NCBI GenBank assembly: GCA_964423545.1
Contig: CAYRFV010000050.1
Coordinates: forward strand, 1 to 23,583
Length of the DNA: 23,583 nt
Direction: 5' to 3'
Origin: JALOOE01 sp964423545
Lineage (GTDB): Bacteria; Chloroflexota; Anaerolineae; CG2-30-64-16
A program made the translations under genes and the position numbers. The notes beneath the pieces are model-generated. The model was not told the DNA's origin. It did not search any database and worked only from the letters and a program-made list of their open reading frames with translations. Positions 13,517 through 21,410 of the stretch are shown piece by piece (the stretch's first letter is position 1; each line of letters starts with the position of its first letter).

Positions 13517-14287
13517 ATGATCAAGATCGGAACATCCGGTTTCTCGTATCCCGATTGGGTCGGCGCGTTCTATCCCGTCGATCTGCCCGAGCGCGACCAC
13601 CTGGCCTTCTACGCGGCTGAGTTTCCGACGGTGGAGATCAACATGACCTACTATCGCGTGCCCGATCCGCGTACGACGCAAGGGTGGGCGCGCAGGACGC
13701 CCGACGGCTTCCTCTTTTCGGTCAAGGCGTTCCAGGGGCTGACCCACGATCGGGATCAGCCGGACTTCGTTGCGTTCGCCGCCGGCGTGCAGCCGCTCGT
13801 ACAGGCCGGGAAGCTCGCCTGCATCCTGGCGCAGTTCCCATACTCCTTCCACCCGACCTCTGAGAACCGCGACTACCTCAAGCGGCTGCGCGATGGTCTG
13901 GGCGATTTGCCGGCAGTGGTCGAGTTCCGTGTAGCCGGGTGGCTCGAACCGCAGACGTTCGACCTTCTGCGTGCGCTGCAACTGGGTTTCTGCAGCGTGG
14001 ACGAACCGCGACTGAAAGGGCTGATGCCACCGGTGACCGTCGCGACGGGACCCGTGGCATACGTGCGCTTCCACGGCCGGAATGCCGCCAAATGGTACAA
14101 CCACCAGGAGGCCTGGGAGCGTTACAACTACACCTACTCGGCCGGCGAGTTGCGGGAGTGGGCGCCAAAGCTGCTCCAACTTGACGCCGCTTCTGAACTG
14201 ACGCTGGTCTACTTCAATAATCACTATGCCGGGCACGCGGTGCGCGGCGCGCGCGATCTGCGACAACTGCTGCTGTTCTCGGATTGA
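13517..14287 (+). CDS. DUF72 (YecE-like) TIM-barrel protein
   Basis: This is a 256-residue cytoplasmic protein of the widespread DUF72 family, whose biochemical role is unsettled. The family marks are clear: IKIGTSGFSYPDWVGAFYP at the start, FPTVEINMTYYRVP, FLFSVKAFQGLTHDR, LAQFPYSFHPTSENRDYL, VVEFRVAGW, YVRFHGRNAAKWY, and the closing VYFNNHYAGHAVRGARDL. ATG 13517 has GGGGAGG five bases upstream; the open frame back to 13460 has no such site and would overlap the promoter. It shares a divergent region with sixA. Its stop lies one base from the stop of the opposing lipase gene. Confidence 0.92.
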   Translation: MIKIGTSGFSYPDWVGAFYPVDLPERDHLAFYAAEFPTVEINMTYYRVPDPRTTQGWARRTPDGFLFSVKAFQGLTHDRDQPDFVAFAAGVQPLVQAGKLACILAQFPYSFHPTSENRDYLKRLRDGLGDLPAVVEFRVAGWLEPQTFDLLRALQLGFCSVDEPRLKGLMPPVTVATGPVAYVRFHGRNAAKWYNHQEAWERYNYTYSAGELREWAPKLLQLDAASELTLVYFNNHYAGHAVRGARDLRQLLLFSD

Positions 14288-14288
14288 G

Positions 14289-15602
14289 TCACAGCGCGAA
14301 GTAGAGTCGCTCCAGGTCTTCGGCGTTAGCCGTTCCCGCCTCCAGCTTCTGGCGCAGTGCATCCGCCTCCGCTTCCGGCGATATGAAGTCGCGCTCCGCC
14401 CGAAAGATGCCGGAGGCCGCGGGCGGCACCGAGGTCGCCAGCCGCGGCTGGCCGTCGCTCAGCAGATCCAGCACGCCTGAGATGACCTTGTCGTTGGACG
14501 GCAGGTAGCGGTGCTTCTCGTTGATATAGTACATGCGCGCTCCCGGCAGCACGGCCGACCAGAGCGGCACCGTGGCATCGCCGCCGTCCGCTCCCTTGTC
14601 GTGCTTGACCGCTTCGAAGATGGGCCTCTCGTTCGCGTCAAAGGTCCGCACCATATCGGTGGTAGTTGACGCATTGCACCCGGCGATCTGGACGATCTCC
14701 ACATCGGGCGCGTTGTGATGGAGAGCGGCGTGCGAAGCGCGGGTCAGATCGAGGTAATCCTGCCGAATGGCCGGCCAGCGCCATTCGCTCGCCCGGTACA
14801 GATCCCAGTTGGCCGGATAGGGCCGTCCGGCGGGAAACAGATCGGGCGGAGCAGGCAGGAGCTGGTAGACGCTGGGGAAGCTCAGCAGCATGCGCTGCGG
14901 CACATTGCCGCTGTTGAGGGTCTGCGCCAGCGCCATCATGTCATTGCCGTGGATCATGTTTTCGATCGCACCCGCCGCGCCGAAATAGGGCGTGCCCAGG
15001 GTGATCACCCGCTTGATGCGCCGTTCCGCCTCCCTGGGGTGTCGCGTCAGATACGCGCGCGAGACGATGCCCCCCATGCTGTGACCGAGCAGCGTGAATC
15101 TGCGTTGCGAATCGCCATCGGCCCAGCGCTCCAGGCTGGCGTGCAGCACATCTGCACTGGTCTCGATTGTGCGCCGCCAATCGAACGGAAACTCGTACAA
15201 CTGCGCTTCCCGGCGCAGGATGAGGCTGATCTTGAGGTAGAAAAGCCGCTCGATGCTGACCGGCGTCACCTCGACGGCTGGATTGGCGTCACCGTCGCCG
15301 GCTGCGTTCAGGTCGAGATAGTTGCCTTTCCCTTGCAGGAAGATCGTCGGGTTGATCCACAGCAGAGACGTGACCCCGCGTATGCTGCTGAGCAGCGAGC
15401 CCATGATGCCCGGCAGCAGCACGACGGGTTCGGTCCCGCGCGGCGAGAAGGCTGCCTCAGTGCGGGCGGCGCGCATCTGGCGCACCGGCTTGGCGCCATA
15501 CAGCTTGCGCGCTGCCTGGGCCACGCTCGGCGATTCGAGCTGCGCCTCGATCTCATCGAGGGAAAGGGTGGACCACTGGCTGAGCAAGTCGGTCGTATTC
15601 AT
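14289..15602 (-). CDS. LCAT-like alpha/beta hydrolase (lipase/acyltransferase)
   Basis: This is a 437-residue protein of the lecithin:cholesterol acyltransferase superfamily. The oxyanion segment VVLLPGIMGSLL (60-71) is followed by the nucleophile elbow GHSMGG (173-178, Ser175). Candidate catalytic Asp342 lies in GGDATVPLWSA and His364 in NEKHRYLPSN, which completes the triad in the order used by LCAT enzymes. DWRR (141-144) is another family mark. No signal peptide or membrane helix is seen, unlike most secreted LCATs, so it may act on internal membranes or on a substrate imported into the cell. ATG 15602 has GGGAG five bases upstream. The C-terminal 45 residues (ERDFISPEAEADALRQ onwards) look like a helical tail. 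Substrate and acceptor are unknown. Confidence 0.88.
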   Translation of the reverse strand: MNTTDLLSQWSTLSLDEIEAQLESPSVAQAARKLYGAKPVRQMRAARTEAAFSPRGTEPVVLLPGIMGSLLSSIRGVTSLLWINPTIFLQGKGNYLDLNAAGDGDANPAVEVTPVSIERLFYLKISLILRREAQLYEFPFDWRRTIETSADVLHASLERWADGDSQRRFTLLGHSMGGIVSRAYLTRHPREAERRIKRVITLGTPYFGAAGAIENMIHGNDMMALAQTLNSGNVPQRMLLSFPSVYQLLPAPPDLFPAGRPYPANWDLYRASEWRWPAIRQDYLDLTRASHAALHHNAPDVEIVQIAGCNASTTTDMVRTFDANERPIFEAVKHDKGADGGDATVPLWSAVLPGARMYYINEKHRYLPSNDKVISGVLDLLSDGQPRLATSVPPAASGIFRAERDFISPEAEADALRQKLEAGTANAEDLERLYFAL

Positions 15603-15632
15603 GGAAGCTCCCTGCCTCAAGAATTACACTGT

Positions 15633-15662
15633 GCGTTTCGGATGCGAGGCATCCCGAAACGC
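15633..15662. repeat. 12-bp palindrome upstream of the LCAT-like gene
   Basis: GCGTTTCGGATG pairs with CATCCCGAAACGC, with one bulged C and a five-base loop. It lies between the LGCP-domain gene and the lipase, both on the minus strand, 30 bases before the lipase ATG. It could end the upstream transcript or fold in the lipase leader. No T-run follows. Confidence 0.65.
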
Positions 15663-15742
15663 GGCCCGGCGCAAGCGCTCGCAGTCGACACGGGCGCCTG
15701 GGTTGGGAGACAGACGCTGGCGCCGGTGAGACCGCAGATCCC

Positions 15743-17029
15743 TCACGGCGTTTCCTGCCATCTTGACCCGTCGCGCAACAGGATGATCGGCTTTGTGCCT
15801 CGTTCGCGGATCAGCATCAAGGCGCCTTTCTCGAAGTCCTGCACCGGCCGGTCATTGCCCATCTCATCTTGCAGTGCCGCACCCAACCGTTCGCGCACGC
15901 CAGGCTGCGTGCACCACACCTTGCCGAAGCCGCGATGCGGCGTCGGTGGGGTCTGGGCAGGCGTGTAGGCGTCGGTGCAGGAGTAATCGGGCTGACCCTC
16001 CACCCATGTATCGGCGAACTCCTGCCATTCGCCGTTCTGATGGAAGACAATCACCCGCCGCGTGTCGCCGCGCCACACCATGAAGCCATTCGCGAACGGT
16101 TCGTAGGACGTCGAGACGGATGCCTCGGGTCTGTTCGGACAGCCCAGCAGCTCCCGCAGGTTGCCGGCGGTCCAGGCGCTGGCGAAAGAGCCGCCGGGGT
16201 ACACGGCGCACGCCGCCGGTGGAGACGGACTCAGCCGGGGCGTTGCAGTCTGCGTGGGCCGGGCCATCGCGGTTGCCATGGGAGGCGCCGCCGCAGCCGG
16301 CGTGACGCTGGCCGGACGCGCTGCGGCGAATGCGGTGGCGGATGCGGCCGCCGTCGTCGAGGCCCTGGCATCCAGGTCGATCTTCGGGATGGCCAGCGCG
16401 GTGGCGGAAGCCGCAGCGAGTTGGGCCGATCGCGTCTGTGCTGCAGAGGCGGCCGTTCCGGTGCTCTGAGCCCCCGCCGTTTCCCGCCTCGCCCGATCGG
16501 CGGTGTCCGTGGCCGCCGCAGCGATGGTCTGGCTTGTCGCGGTGGCGTCTCCCCCGGGTTGCCTGGCTGTCGGCGGAACCGGCGTCGGCGCAAGGGCGGC
16601 GCTCGACGCGGTGGGCGGCGCCGTCTGCCCCGCCATCGGCCGCGGCCCGCTGCCGGTGGACGGATCGGGCGCCACTCGACTCAGCAGCATTGCGAGGATC
16701 GCAACGATCAGCACGCCGAGAGCGGTCCACAGCCACGGCTTTCGGCTCATCGAGGAGGGTGCACCGTCGGGACCCGGCGCTTGTGGGGCGCGGCCTCCCG
16801 GCGGCCCGGACGAAAGCACACTCTGACCGGGCGGCTCAGCGATCACCCAGGCAACGCCGTCGTGCACATACCATTGTCCGGTCGCTCCACCGAGGGTCCA
16901 CCAACGACCCTGAGCATCCTGCACCATCAGGCGCTGAACCTGCGCTTCGTACTGCTCGTCGGACAGAGCGCCGGCGGCCCGTTCGGCCCCGAGCCTCCTA
17001 TATTCGCCCTCAGCCTCCTGGAAATTCAT
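15743..17029 (-). CDS. Single-pass membrane protein with low-complexity stalk and LGCP-type outer domain
   Basis: This is a 428-residue protein of unknown function. Residues 1-65 are a cytoplasmic head: a short helical region (RAAGALSDEQYEAQVQRLMV, SHOCT-like), then GRWWTLGGATGQWYVHDGVAW, a pattern I associate with Chloroflexota membrane proteins. One transmembrane helix lies at ~98-117 after SRKP, so the rest should face outward. Residues ~120-275 are an Ala/Thr/Pro/Ser-rich stalk. The last ~155 residues form a folded domain with LGCPNRP, FANGFMVWRGD, VIVFHQNGEWQEFADTW, RGFGKVWCTQPGVRERLG and FEKGALMLI, and three to four cysteines. GGAGG precedes ATG 17029 by about seven bases. A sensor or wall-binding role is possible, but nothing here proves it. 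Confidence 0.78.
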   Translation of the reverse strand: MNFQEAEGEYRRLGAERAAGALSDEQYEAQVQRLMVQDAQGRWWTLGGATGQWYVHDGVAWVIAEPPGQSVLSSGPPGGRAPQAPGPDGAPSSMSRKPWLWTALGVLIVAILAMLLSRVAPDPSTGSGPRPMAGQTAPPTASSAALAPTPVPPTARQPGGDATATSQTIAAAATDTADRARRETAGAQSTGTAASAAQTRSAQLAAASATALAIPKIDLDARASTTAAASATAFAAARPASVTPAAAAPPMATAMARPTQTATPRLSPSPPAACAVYPGGSFASAWTAGNLRELLGCPNRPEASVSTSYEPFANGFMVWRGDTRRVIVFHQNGEWQEFADTWVEGQPDYSCTDAYTPAQTPPTPHRGFGKVWCTQPGVRERLGAALQDEMGNDRPVQDFEKGALMLIRERGTKPIILLRDGSRWQETP

Positions 17030-17224
17030 GACCGGCCTCCGCTCGCCGTCTGAGCCAGGTGCAGGCTGCTATCCGAGGCGCACCGGGGGCCTGCTCTTGT
17101 TAGGCAAACGAGCCAGGCGCTCACCGGTTGCGCCCAGGGGCGCTGCGGTCTGCAGATTGGTCGCGTCCTTGACTGAACGCTCTTCGCTGCCGGAAGGTTC
17201 CGCGCCCGAGCAGAAGGCGCCTCC

Positions 17225-18670
17225 CTAGCGCGCTTCGTGCACCCCGCGCAGAGCAAAGATGGAAACGATGAACATCACACCGTAGATCGCAAACAACAAC
17301 ACGTAGCCTAAGCCGGGGATGGCCGGCACGTTGGCAGTGAAGTAGTCGGCAATGGGTCCACCGATGTACGCGCCCACTGCGCCTGCCCCTGCCCCGGCCA
17401 GGTTGGAAATGCCCAGGTAGCGCGCCGCTTCCGCCTTCGGCACCAGGCTGGCGCCCAAAGCCCAATTGGCGGCGTAGAAGAAGCCCGTCGCAATGCCGAT
17501 CACGGCGCCGCCCGCAAAGATGACGGGCAGCTCGACCGAAAGGAGTGCGATCGCGGTTCCAATCGTCGCCAGCACGCCGCTGACTGCCACCACGCGCTTG
17601 CGGCCAAAACGATCGGACAGCCAACCGCTGGGCAGAGCCGCCAACAGGATGCATACGCCGACGATCAACATGAGGATCGCCGCCGGACCTGCAGCCTTCT
17701 CTTTCTCCAGGCCGAGACGGGCCTGCACGAAATAGACGGCAAAGGTCGACAGGTTGATGACGCCGACCAGAAAGGCCAACCGGTTGACGACCCACCACGT
17801 GAACGAGGGATTGGCGCGCGCCGCGCTCCCGCCGATGCTGATGCGCACGCTGGCCCATACGCCTGCCGCCACCGCCGCGACCATCGCCAGTAGCCCTGCC
17901 AGTCCCATGAGCGCGGCCTGCACAGGAATCGCTGCCGCAACCTTCAGCAACTCGCCCAGCCAGCCCACGGCGGCGCCCGCGCCCAGGATGATGATCGTGA
18001 AGAGCGCGGTCATCAGCAGCAGGCGGAGGAACGGCTGCCAGTTGAGCCGTTCGGGCTTCTGGGCCGGAGGCGTCTCAGGCACGAACATCGTGATGGCCAT
18101 GGTGATCGCTAACACAGCCATGGCTGCACCCAGCCCGGCCCAGAGGTCGCCGCCCGCAACCAGGCGCGCGATGGTGAACGACACCAGGATCAGCGGCAGC
18201 GGGACCTCGAAGATCGCTTTGACGCCGGAGAAACGGCCTTGCTTGTCCGCAGGCGCCAAATCGGGGATCAGAGCCTGCTGCGCGGCCTGTGCCGCATTGG
18301 CAGTGACCGAGAGCAGGAGCGCGATGCCGAAGAAGACCCAGAAGCCCGCCATCCCTGCCATGCCGGTTGTCAGACCGATGGCTGCGACGCAGAACAGCGC
18401 ACCGATGGCGCCGCCGAAGATGAAAGGACGCCGCCGTCCCCAGCGGAGCGCGCTGTGATCGGAAAGCATGCCCCACAGCGCCTGCATCAGCAGCGCCACC
18501 ATCAGCGTCCACAGGCGGAGCGCACCGTAACGCGCGCCTTTCTGCGCTTCTCCTACGAATTGCTGGACCAGCAGCGGAAACACCAGCCCGTTCGTCTGCG
18601 AGAGGACTGTCAGGCCCAGGAAGAAGATGTTGAGGGTGATGTAGTCGTACCAGCGGATGGGGCGCGCCAC
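17225..18670 (-). CDS. MFS transporter, sugar/SLC45-GPH-like
   Basis: This 481-residue integral membrane permease has about 12 hydrophobic segments. The loop SDHSALRWGRRRPFIFGG resembles the SDRxxxRxGRRRPfi signature of sucrose/GPH-like carriers, and the second-half copy SGWLSDRFGRKRVVAVSG is the standard MFS motif. Between helices 6 and 7 there is a longer segment with extra hydrophobic stretches, so 13-14 helices are possible. Translation starts at GTG 18670 with GGGAGG four bases upstream. The start lies inside the end of the esterase gene (61-base overlap), which suggests coupling. The substrate cannot be read from sequence; the partner genes hint at an ester, amide or their products. Confidence 0.85.
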   Translation of the reverse strand: MARPIRWYDYITLNIFFLGLTVLSQTNGLVFPLLVQQFVGEAQKGARYGALRLWTLMVALLMQALWGMLSDHSALRWGRRRPFIFGGAIGALFCVAAIGLTTGMAGMAGFWVFFGIALLLSVTANAAQAAQQALIPDLAPADKQGRFSGVKAIFEVPLPLILVSFTIARLVAGGDLWAGLGAAMAVLAITMAITMFVPETPPAQKPERLNWQPFLRLLLMTALFTIIILGAGAAVGWLGELLKVAAAIPVQAALMGLAGLLAMVAAVAAGVWASVRISIGGSAARANPSFTWWVVNRLAFLVGVINLSTFAVYFVQARLGLEKEKAAGPAAILMLIVGVCILLAALPSGWLSDRFGRKRVVAVSGVLATIGTAIALLSVELPVIFAGGAVIGIATGFFYAANWALGASLVPKAEAARYLGISNLAGAGAGAVGAYIGGPIADYFTANVPAIPGLGYVLLFAIYGVMFIVSIFALRGVHEAR

Positions 18671-19440
18671 GAAGCCTCCCTTTCGCCGAGCACTCGTTGG
18701 ATGAAGTGGTGCGTGATCTGGAACGCCTGTTCTTGCTCGATTCCCAACAGCAGGGTGTGCACCGAGTGATCGAGCCAGTGCATCTCCTTCACCCTCGATC
18801 GCACCCCATCGTAGATTTCCTGCGGCGCGCGCGCCGAAACCGTGGTATCGAGCCGCCCCTGCACCAGCAGCACCGGTTGTCGAATGACCGGCAGCCGGCT
18901 GCGCACCTCACGTTGTAGATTGAGAAGTTGGACCGCGCCCATGAGCGGATTCACAGGATAGCCCTGCCACGCTTCGGTGTTGCTGAGTTGTTCTTTCGGC
19001 AGGTGGGCCTTGAACGGCGCGACCATGCGCAGCAGCGCAGCCTGGGGCGGCGACAGCGTCAGCCGCAGCGCAGGCGCATAACAGAGGACGCCGCTGAGTT
19101 CGGGGTGCTCGCTTGCGAGGTGGAGGCTCAGGATTGCTCCCGTCGATTCGCCGCCGACCATCACGCGTGCGCAGCGCGCAGCCAGCTCCCGATAGGCCGC
19201 CTCGACGCCGCGCACCCAATCGCGCCAGGTGTATCGGTTGGCGTCCTCCGGGAAAGTGCCGTGCCCGGGCAGGAGCGGCCCTGCGACGCTGTAGCCATGC
19301 TCGCAGAGGAAGCGCGCCAGCGGTCGCACTTCGGCCGTGGTGGCGGTATAGCCGTGAATGAGGAGCACTCCCTCGGGCCCGCCCTGCCAGTGGAATGGAG
19401 CGCCATCGAGATGGGAGTTGTGAATCATGCGGCGTTCCAT
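18610..19440 (-). CDS. Carboxylesterase / monoacylglycerol lipase-like alpha/beta hydrolase
   Basis: This is a 276-residue cytoplasmic hydrolase resembling Est30-type thermophile carboxylesterases. It has LLIHGYTATTAEVRPLARFL (oxyanion region), the nucleophile in GGESTGA (Ser99), Asp198 in VQGRLDTTVS, and His228 in DHSVHTLLLG. ATG 19440 is chosen because GGAGG lies six bases upstream, 13 bases after the acetamidase stop. The frame is open to 19572 but those residues overlap the acetamidase and are not family-like. The last ~20 residues (APSAGTTTSPSTSSSWA) are encoded within the start of the MFS gene in another frame and look like a non-conserved extension. It is likely the middle cistron of an acetamidase-esterase-transporter operon. 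The natural ester is unknown. Confidence 0.87.
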   Translation of the reverse strand: MERRMIHNSHLDGAPFHWQGGPEGVLLIHGYTATTAEVRPLARFLCEHGYSVAGPLLPGHGTFPEDANRYTWRDWVRGVEAAYRELAARCARVMVGGESTGAILSLHLASEHPELSGVLCYAPALRLTLSPPQAALLRMVAPFKAHLPKEQLSNTEAWQGYPVNPLMGAVQLLNLQREVRSRLPVIRQPVLLVQGRLDTTVSARAPQEIYDGVRSRVKEMHWLDHSVHTLLLGIEQEQAFQITHHFIQRVLGEREASWRAPSAGTTTSPSTSSSWA

Positions 19441-19453
19441 AGGTATCCTCCGA

Positions 19454-20371
19454 TCACCGTGCGGCAAGCCCGGCCAGTATCCGCTTGGGCACTTTGCACA
19501 CCATCGTGTAGGCCGGATCATAGATGTTGCCCAGGTCGTATTCGACGCATTGACCCAGGATCGTGCTTGCATCGATAGTGTTCAGGCCGTACTCATCGGC
19601 CAGCCAATGCAGCATCTCGGTCGTGGCATGCTGCACTGCCTGATCGAGCGGCCGGGCGTTGCCGAGGGTGAACAGGTATTCGGCGTTTTCCCCGCGCGGC
19701 CAGCCGATCCGCTTGCCCTTAAGCAGCCGCACGGTGAACTTCACGTCGAACGAGGTTTCGATGCCCGTGCCCACGATCTCGCCATCCCCTTGCGTGGCGT
19801 GTCCGTCCCCTACGCAAAACAGGGCGCCCGGCACGAAAACCGGAAGATAGGCGGTCGCACCGGCCACGAAGCCGCGATAGTCCATGTTGCCGCCATGCTC
19901 GCCGGCTGTCATCGTGCCGATCGCCTGGCCACCAGGCGGCGCAACGCCGAAACAGCCAAGCATGGGCGCGAGCGCCAGCGTCAGCGCGCCGAGCCGAGGG
20001 CTTGGGTCAACCAGGGTCGCAGTCCACCGCTCCCGATCGATGCGCCAGAGCTGGCGCTGGCGGGCAGGCAGCTCTCGGGCGAAGGAGGGATCGACGACGT
20101 TGTTCGCGACCGGGGTGGAGGTGAAGCCGGTGTCACGGTTCGGCGCCAGCGAGTCGAAGTGGACGGCCAGCGCGTCCCCAGGCTCTGCGCCGTCGATGTA
20201 GAAGGGACCGGTCTGAGGGTTAGGTCGTTCACCGATCGGATTCCCGTGCCGGTCCGAGCCATGGGCGTCGATCGTGGTGGTGACGACGCTGTCGCCGTCC
20301 GCAATGCGCAGAACCGGCTCGTGCGGGCCGAGGGTGTTGTGATAGTGGGTGGGCTCGAATCGATGGATCAT
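19454..20371 (-). CDS. Acetamidase/formamidase family protein
   Basis: This 305-residue enzyme of the FmdA/AmdA family hydrolyses short amides such as formamide or acetamide to acid and ammonia in the cytoplasm. Family marks include GPFYIDGAEPGDALAVHFDSLAPN, PMLGCFGVAPPGGQAIGTMTAGEHGGNMDYRGFVAGATAYLPVFVPGALFCVGDGHATQGDGEIVGTGIE in pieces, and the closing CKVPKRI. Metal-coordinating His and Asp/Glu residues of this run (GEHGGNMD, GDGHATQGDGE) are kept. The length matches the smaller bacterial members. AGGAG lies about nine bases before ATG 20371, and a promoter is found at 20429-20458. It leads the operon with the esterase and the MFS carrier. Other cyclic or carbamate-like amides are possible substrates. 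Confidence 0.92.
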   Translation of the reverse strand: MIHRFEPTHYHNTLGPHEPVLRIADGDSVVTTTIDAHGSDRHGNPIGERPNPQTGPFYIDGAEPGDALAVHFDSLAPNRDTGFTSTPVANNVVDPSFARELPARQRQLWRIDRERWTATLVDPSPRLGALTLALAPMLGCFGVAPPGGQAIGTMTAGEHGGNMDYRGFVAGATAYLPVFVPGALFCVGDGHATQGDGEIVGTGIETSFDVKFTVRLLKGKRIGWPRGENAEYLFTLGNARPLDQAVQHATTEMLHWLADEYGLNTIDASTILGQCVEYDLGNIYDPAYTMVCKVPKRILAGLAAR

Positions 20372-20428
20372 CTCGCATTACTCCTGATTCGGAACGGCCG
20401 CGTCCGACTGCGCTTCAGCCGTGCGGGG

Positions 20429-20458
20429 AGTATACCCCAACCACTGCGTTGGCGCCAA
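20429..20458 (-). promoter_or_regulatory. Probable promoter of the acetamidase operon
   Basis: On the minus strand TTGGCG (20458-20453) and TATACT (20434-20429) are 18 bases apart. The -35 box lies within the palindrome TTGGCGCCAA, which might also serve as an operator. The leader would be about 50 bases. Confidence 0.5.
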
Positions 20459-20601
20459 CCTGCAGCTGCCTGCCAGGACAGCCAGGGAAGCGCCTTGTTT
20501 TCGCCGACCCTCGCCCGCGCTGCGCGCCGGTTCGATGGCGCGCCAACCGCGGGATCGGGTCAAGGCTGAGCCTCAGGCGCCGTCTGCAGCCGATCGTGCG
20601 G

Positions 20602-21306
20602 CTACGAGGCGCAGGTGCGCGGCGCACCGGCATCGGCGAGACCGGCACCCACGAGCATGCGGTCGACGCGTGCGTAGGACGCCGCAGTCTCGCACATGCA
20701 GCAAGGCCGCGAGGTCGAATACATCGTGCATCCACTCAAGTCGGCAGTTTCCAGCCGCCGGCAGGCGTCGCGGATCGCCTCCATCTCAGCATGCGCGGTG
20801 GGATCCCGGTTGACGACGACTTTGCTGACGCCCAGGCCTACGATGCGTCCCGCCTTGACGATCACCGCACCATACGCCTGGTCGCCGATGGCAATCGATG
20901 CGCGCCGCATTTCGGCCGCGGCTTGCATCCATGCTTCGGGGCCAGGATTCGCCGGCTGCAGGATGTCAACGGCAGTCGGGGTCGGCGAAAGCGTTGTGAA
21001 GGTCGGGCTGGGCTGCACGGTGAAGGTCAGCCGGGGCGTGGTTTGTGGCGTTGCCGTGGCGGTCGGCGCGCCCGGCGTGGAGGACAGTGTCGGGCCGGGC
21101 GGCGGTGAATCCGTCCGCGGCGAAGTTCCGACCGCGGCAGGCGTCCCAGCGGGGGTGGGCGTCTCGCCGCCGGTTGAGGCGCTGGCTGTGCGCGCAGACC
21201 TCTCGGATGCCGGCGCTGCGCCACAGCCGGCGAGGGTGGCGGCGCTGGCGACGATCGTGGCGGCGCCGGTCACCATGGCGGCGAGAAATCGCTTGCGGTC
21301 AGGCAT
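20602..21306 (-). CDS. Lipoprotein with cytidine/guanine deaminase-like domain
   Basis: This is a 234-residue protein. Residues 1-28 are a lipoprotein signal (DRKRF, hydrophobic core, LAGC with Cys28 as the lipidated residue). Residues ~29-122 are a Thr/Pro/Ala/Ser linker. Residues ~123-225 form a cytidine deaminase-fold domain with the full zinc set: His172 and catalytic Glu174 in AHAEMEA, and Cys202 and Cys205 in SRPCCMCETA. GAVIV and the VVVNRDPTAHAE lead-in resemble guanine deaminase and TadA-like nucleobase deaminases. Only 29 residues follow PCxxC, a little short for the family. Such enzymes are normally cytoplasmic, so an anchored extracellular form is odd. GGGAG lies nine bases before ATG 21306. 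Possible roles are nucleobase salvage outside the cell or modification of exported substrates; this is inference. Confidence 0.82.
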   Translation of the reverse strand: MPDRKRFLAAMVTGAATIVASAATLAGCGAAPASERSARTASASTGGETPTPAGTPAAVGTSPRTDSPPPGPTLSSTPGAPTATATPQTTPRLTFTVQPSPTFTTLSPTPTAVDILQPANPGPEAWMQAAAEMRRASIAIGDQAYGAVIVKAGRIVGLGVSKVVVNRDPTAHAEMEAIRDACRRLETADLSGCTMYSTSRPCCMCETAASYARVDRMLVGAGLADAGAPRTCAS

Positions 21307-21410
21307 CAGGCCGATCTCCCTGCGCGGCGCGCACTAAGTTTCAGACCTGTATATGCGCGCGGCCCGGCCGCGTCTGTGGTGTAACTTACATGCCGGAAGC
21401 CGCCGGGGCA

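Noticed and set aside
14715..15968. 417-codon open frame on the plus strand over the lipase
   Set aside because: It is antisense to clear LCAT-family motifs, low in conserved patterns and rich in Arg/Ala, as expected for a GC-rich shadow frame.
15869..17053. 394-codon Gly/Arg-rich open frame over the LGCP-domain gene
   Set aside because: The composition is a shadow of the Ala/Pro/Thr stalk; it has no start signal or motif.
17026..17256. 76-codon minus-strand frame between the MFS gene and the LGCP-domain gene
   Set aside because: It overlaps both neighbours, is Arg/Ser-rich, has no ribosome site and no family resemblance. The 195-base gap otherwise shows only a short GCGCCC/GGGCGC-type stem near 17128-17141.
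20459..20601. Possible frameshifted C-terminal continuation of the deaminase
   Set aside because: Other frames past the stop give Arg-rich sequence without deaminase-like residues, so the short C-terminus is taken as real.
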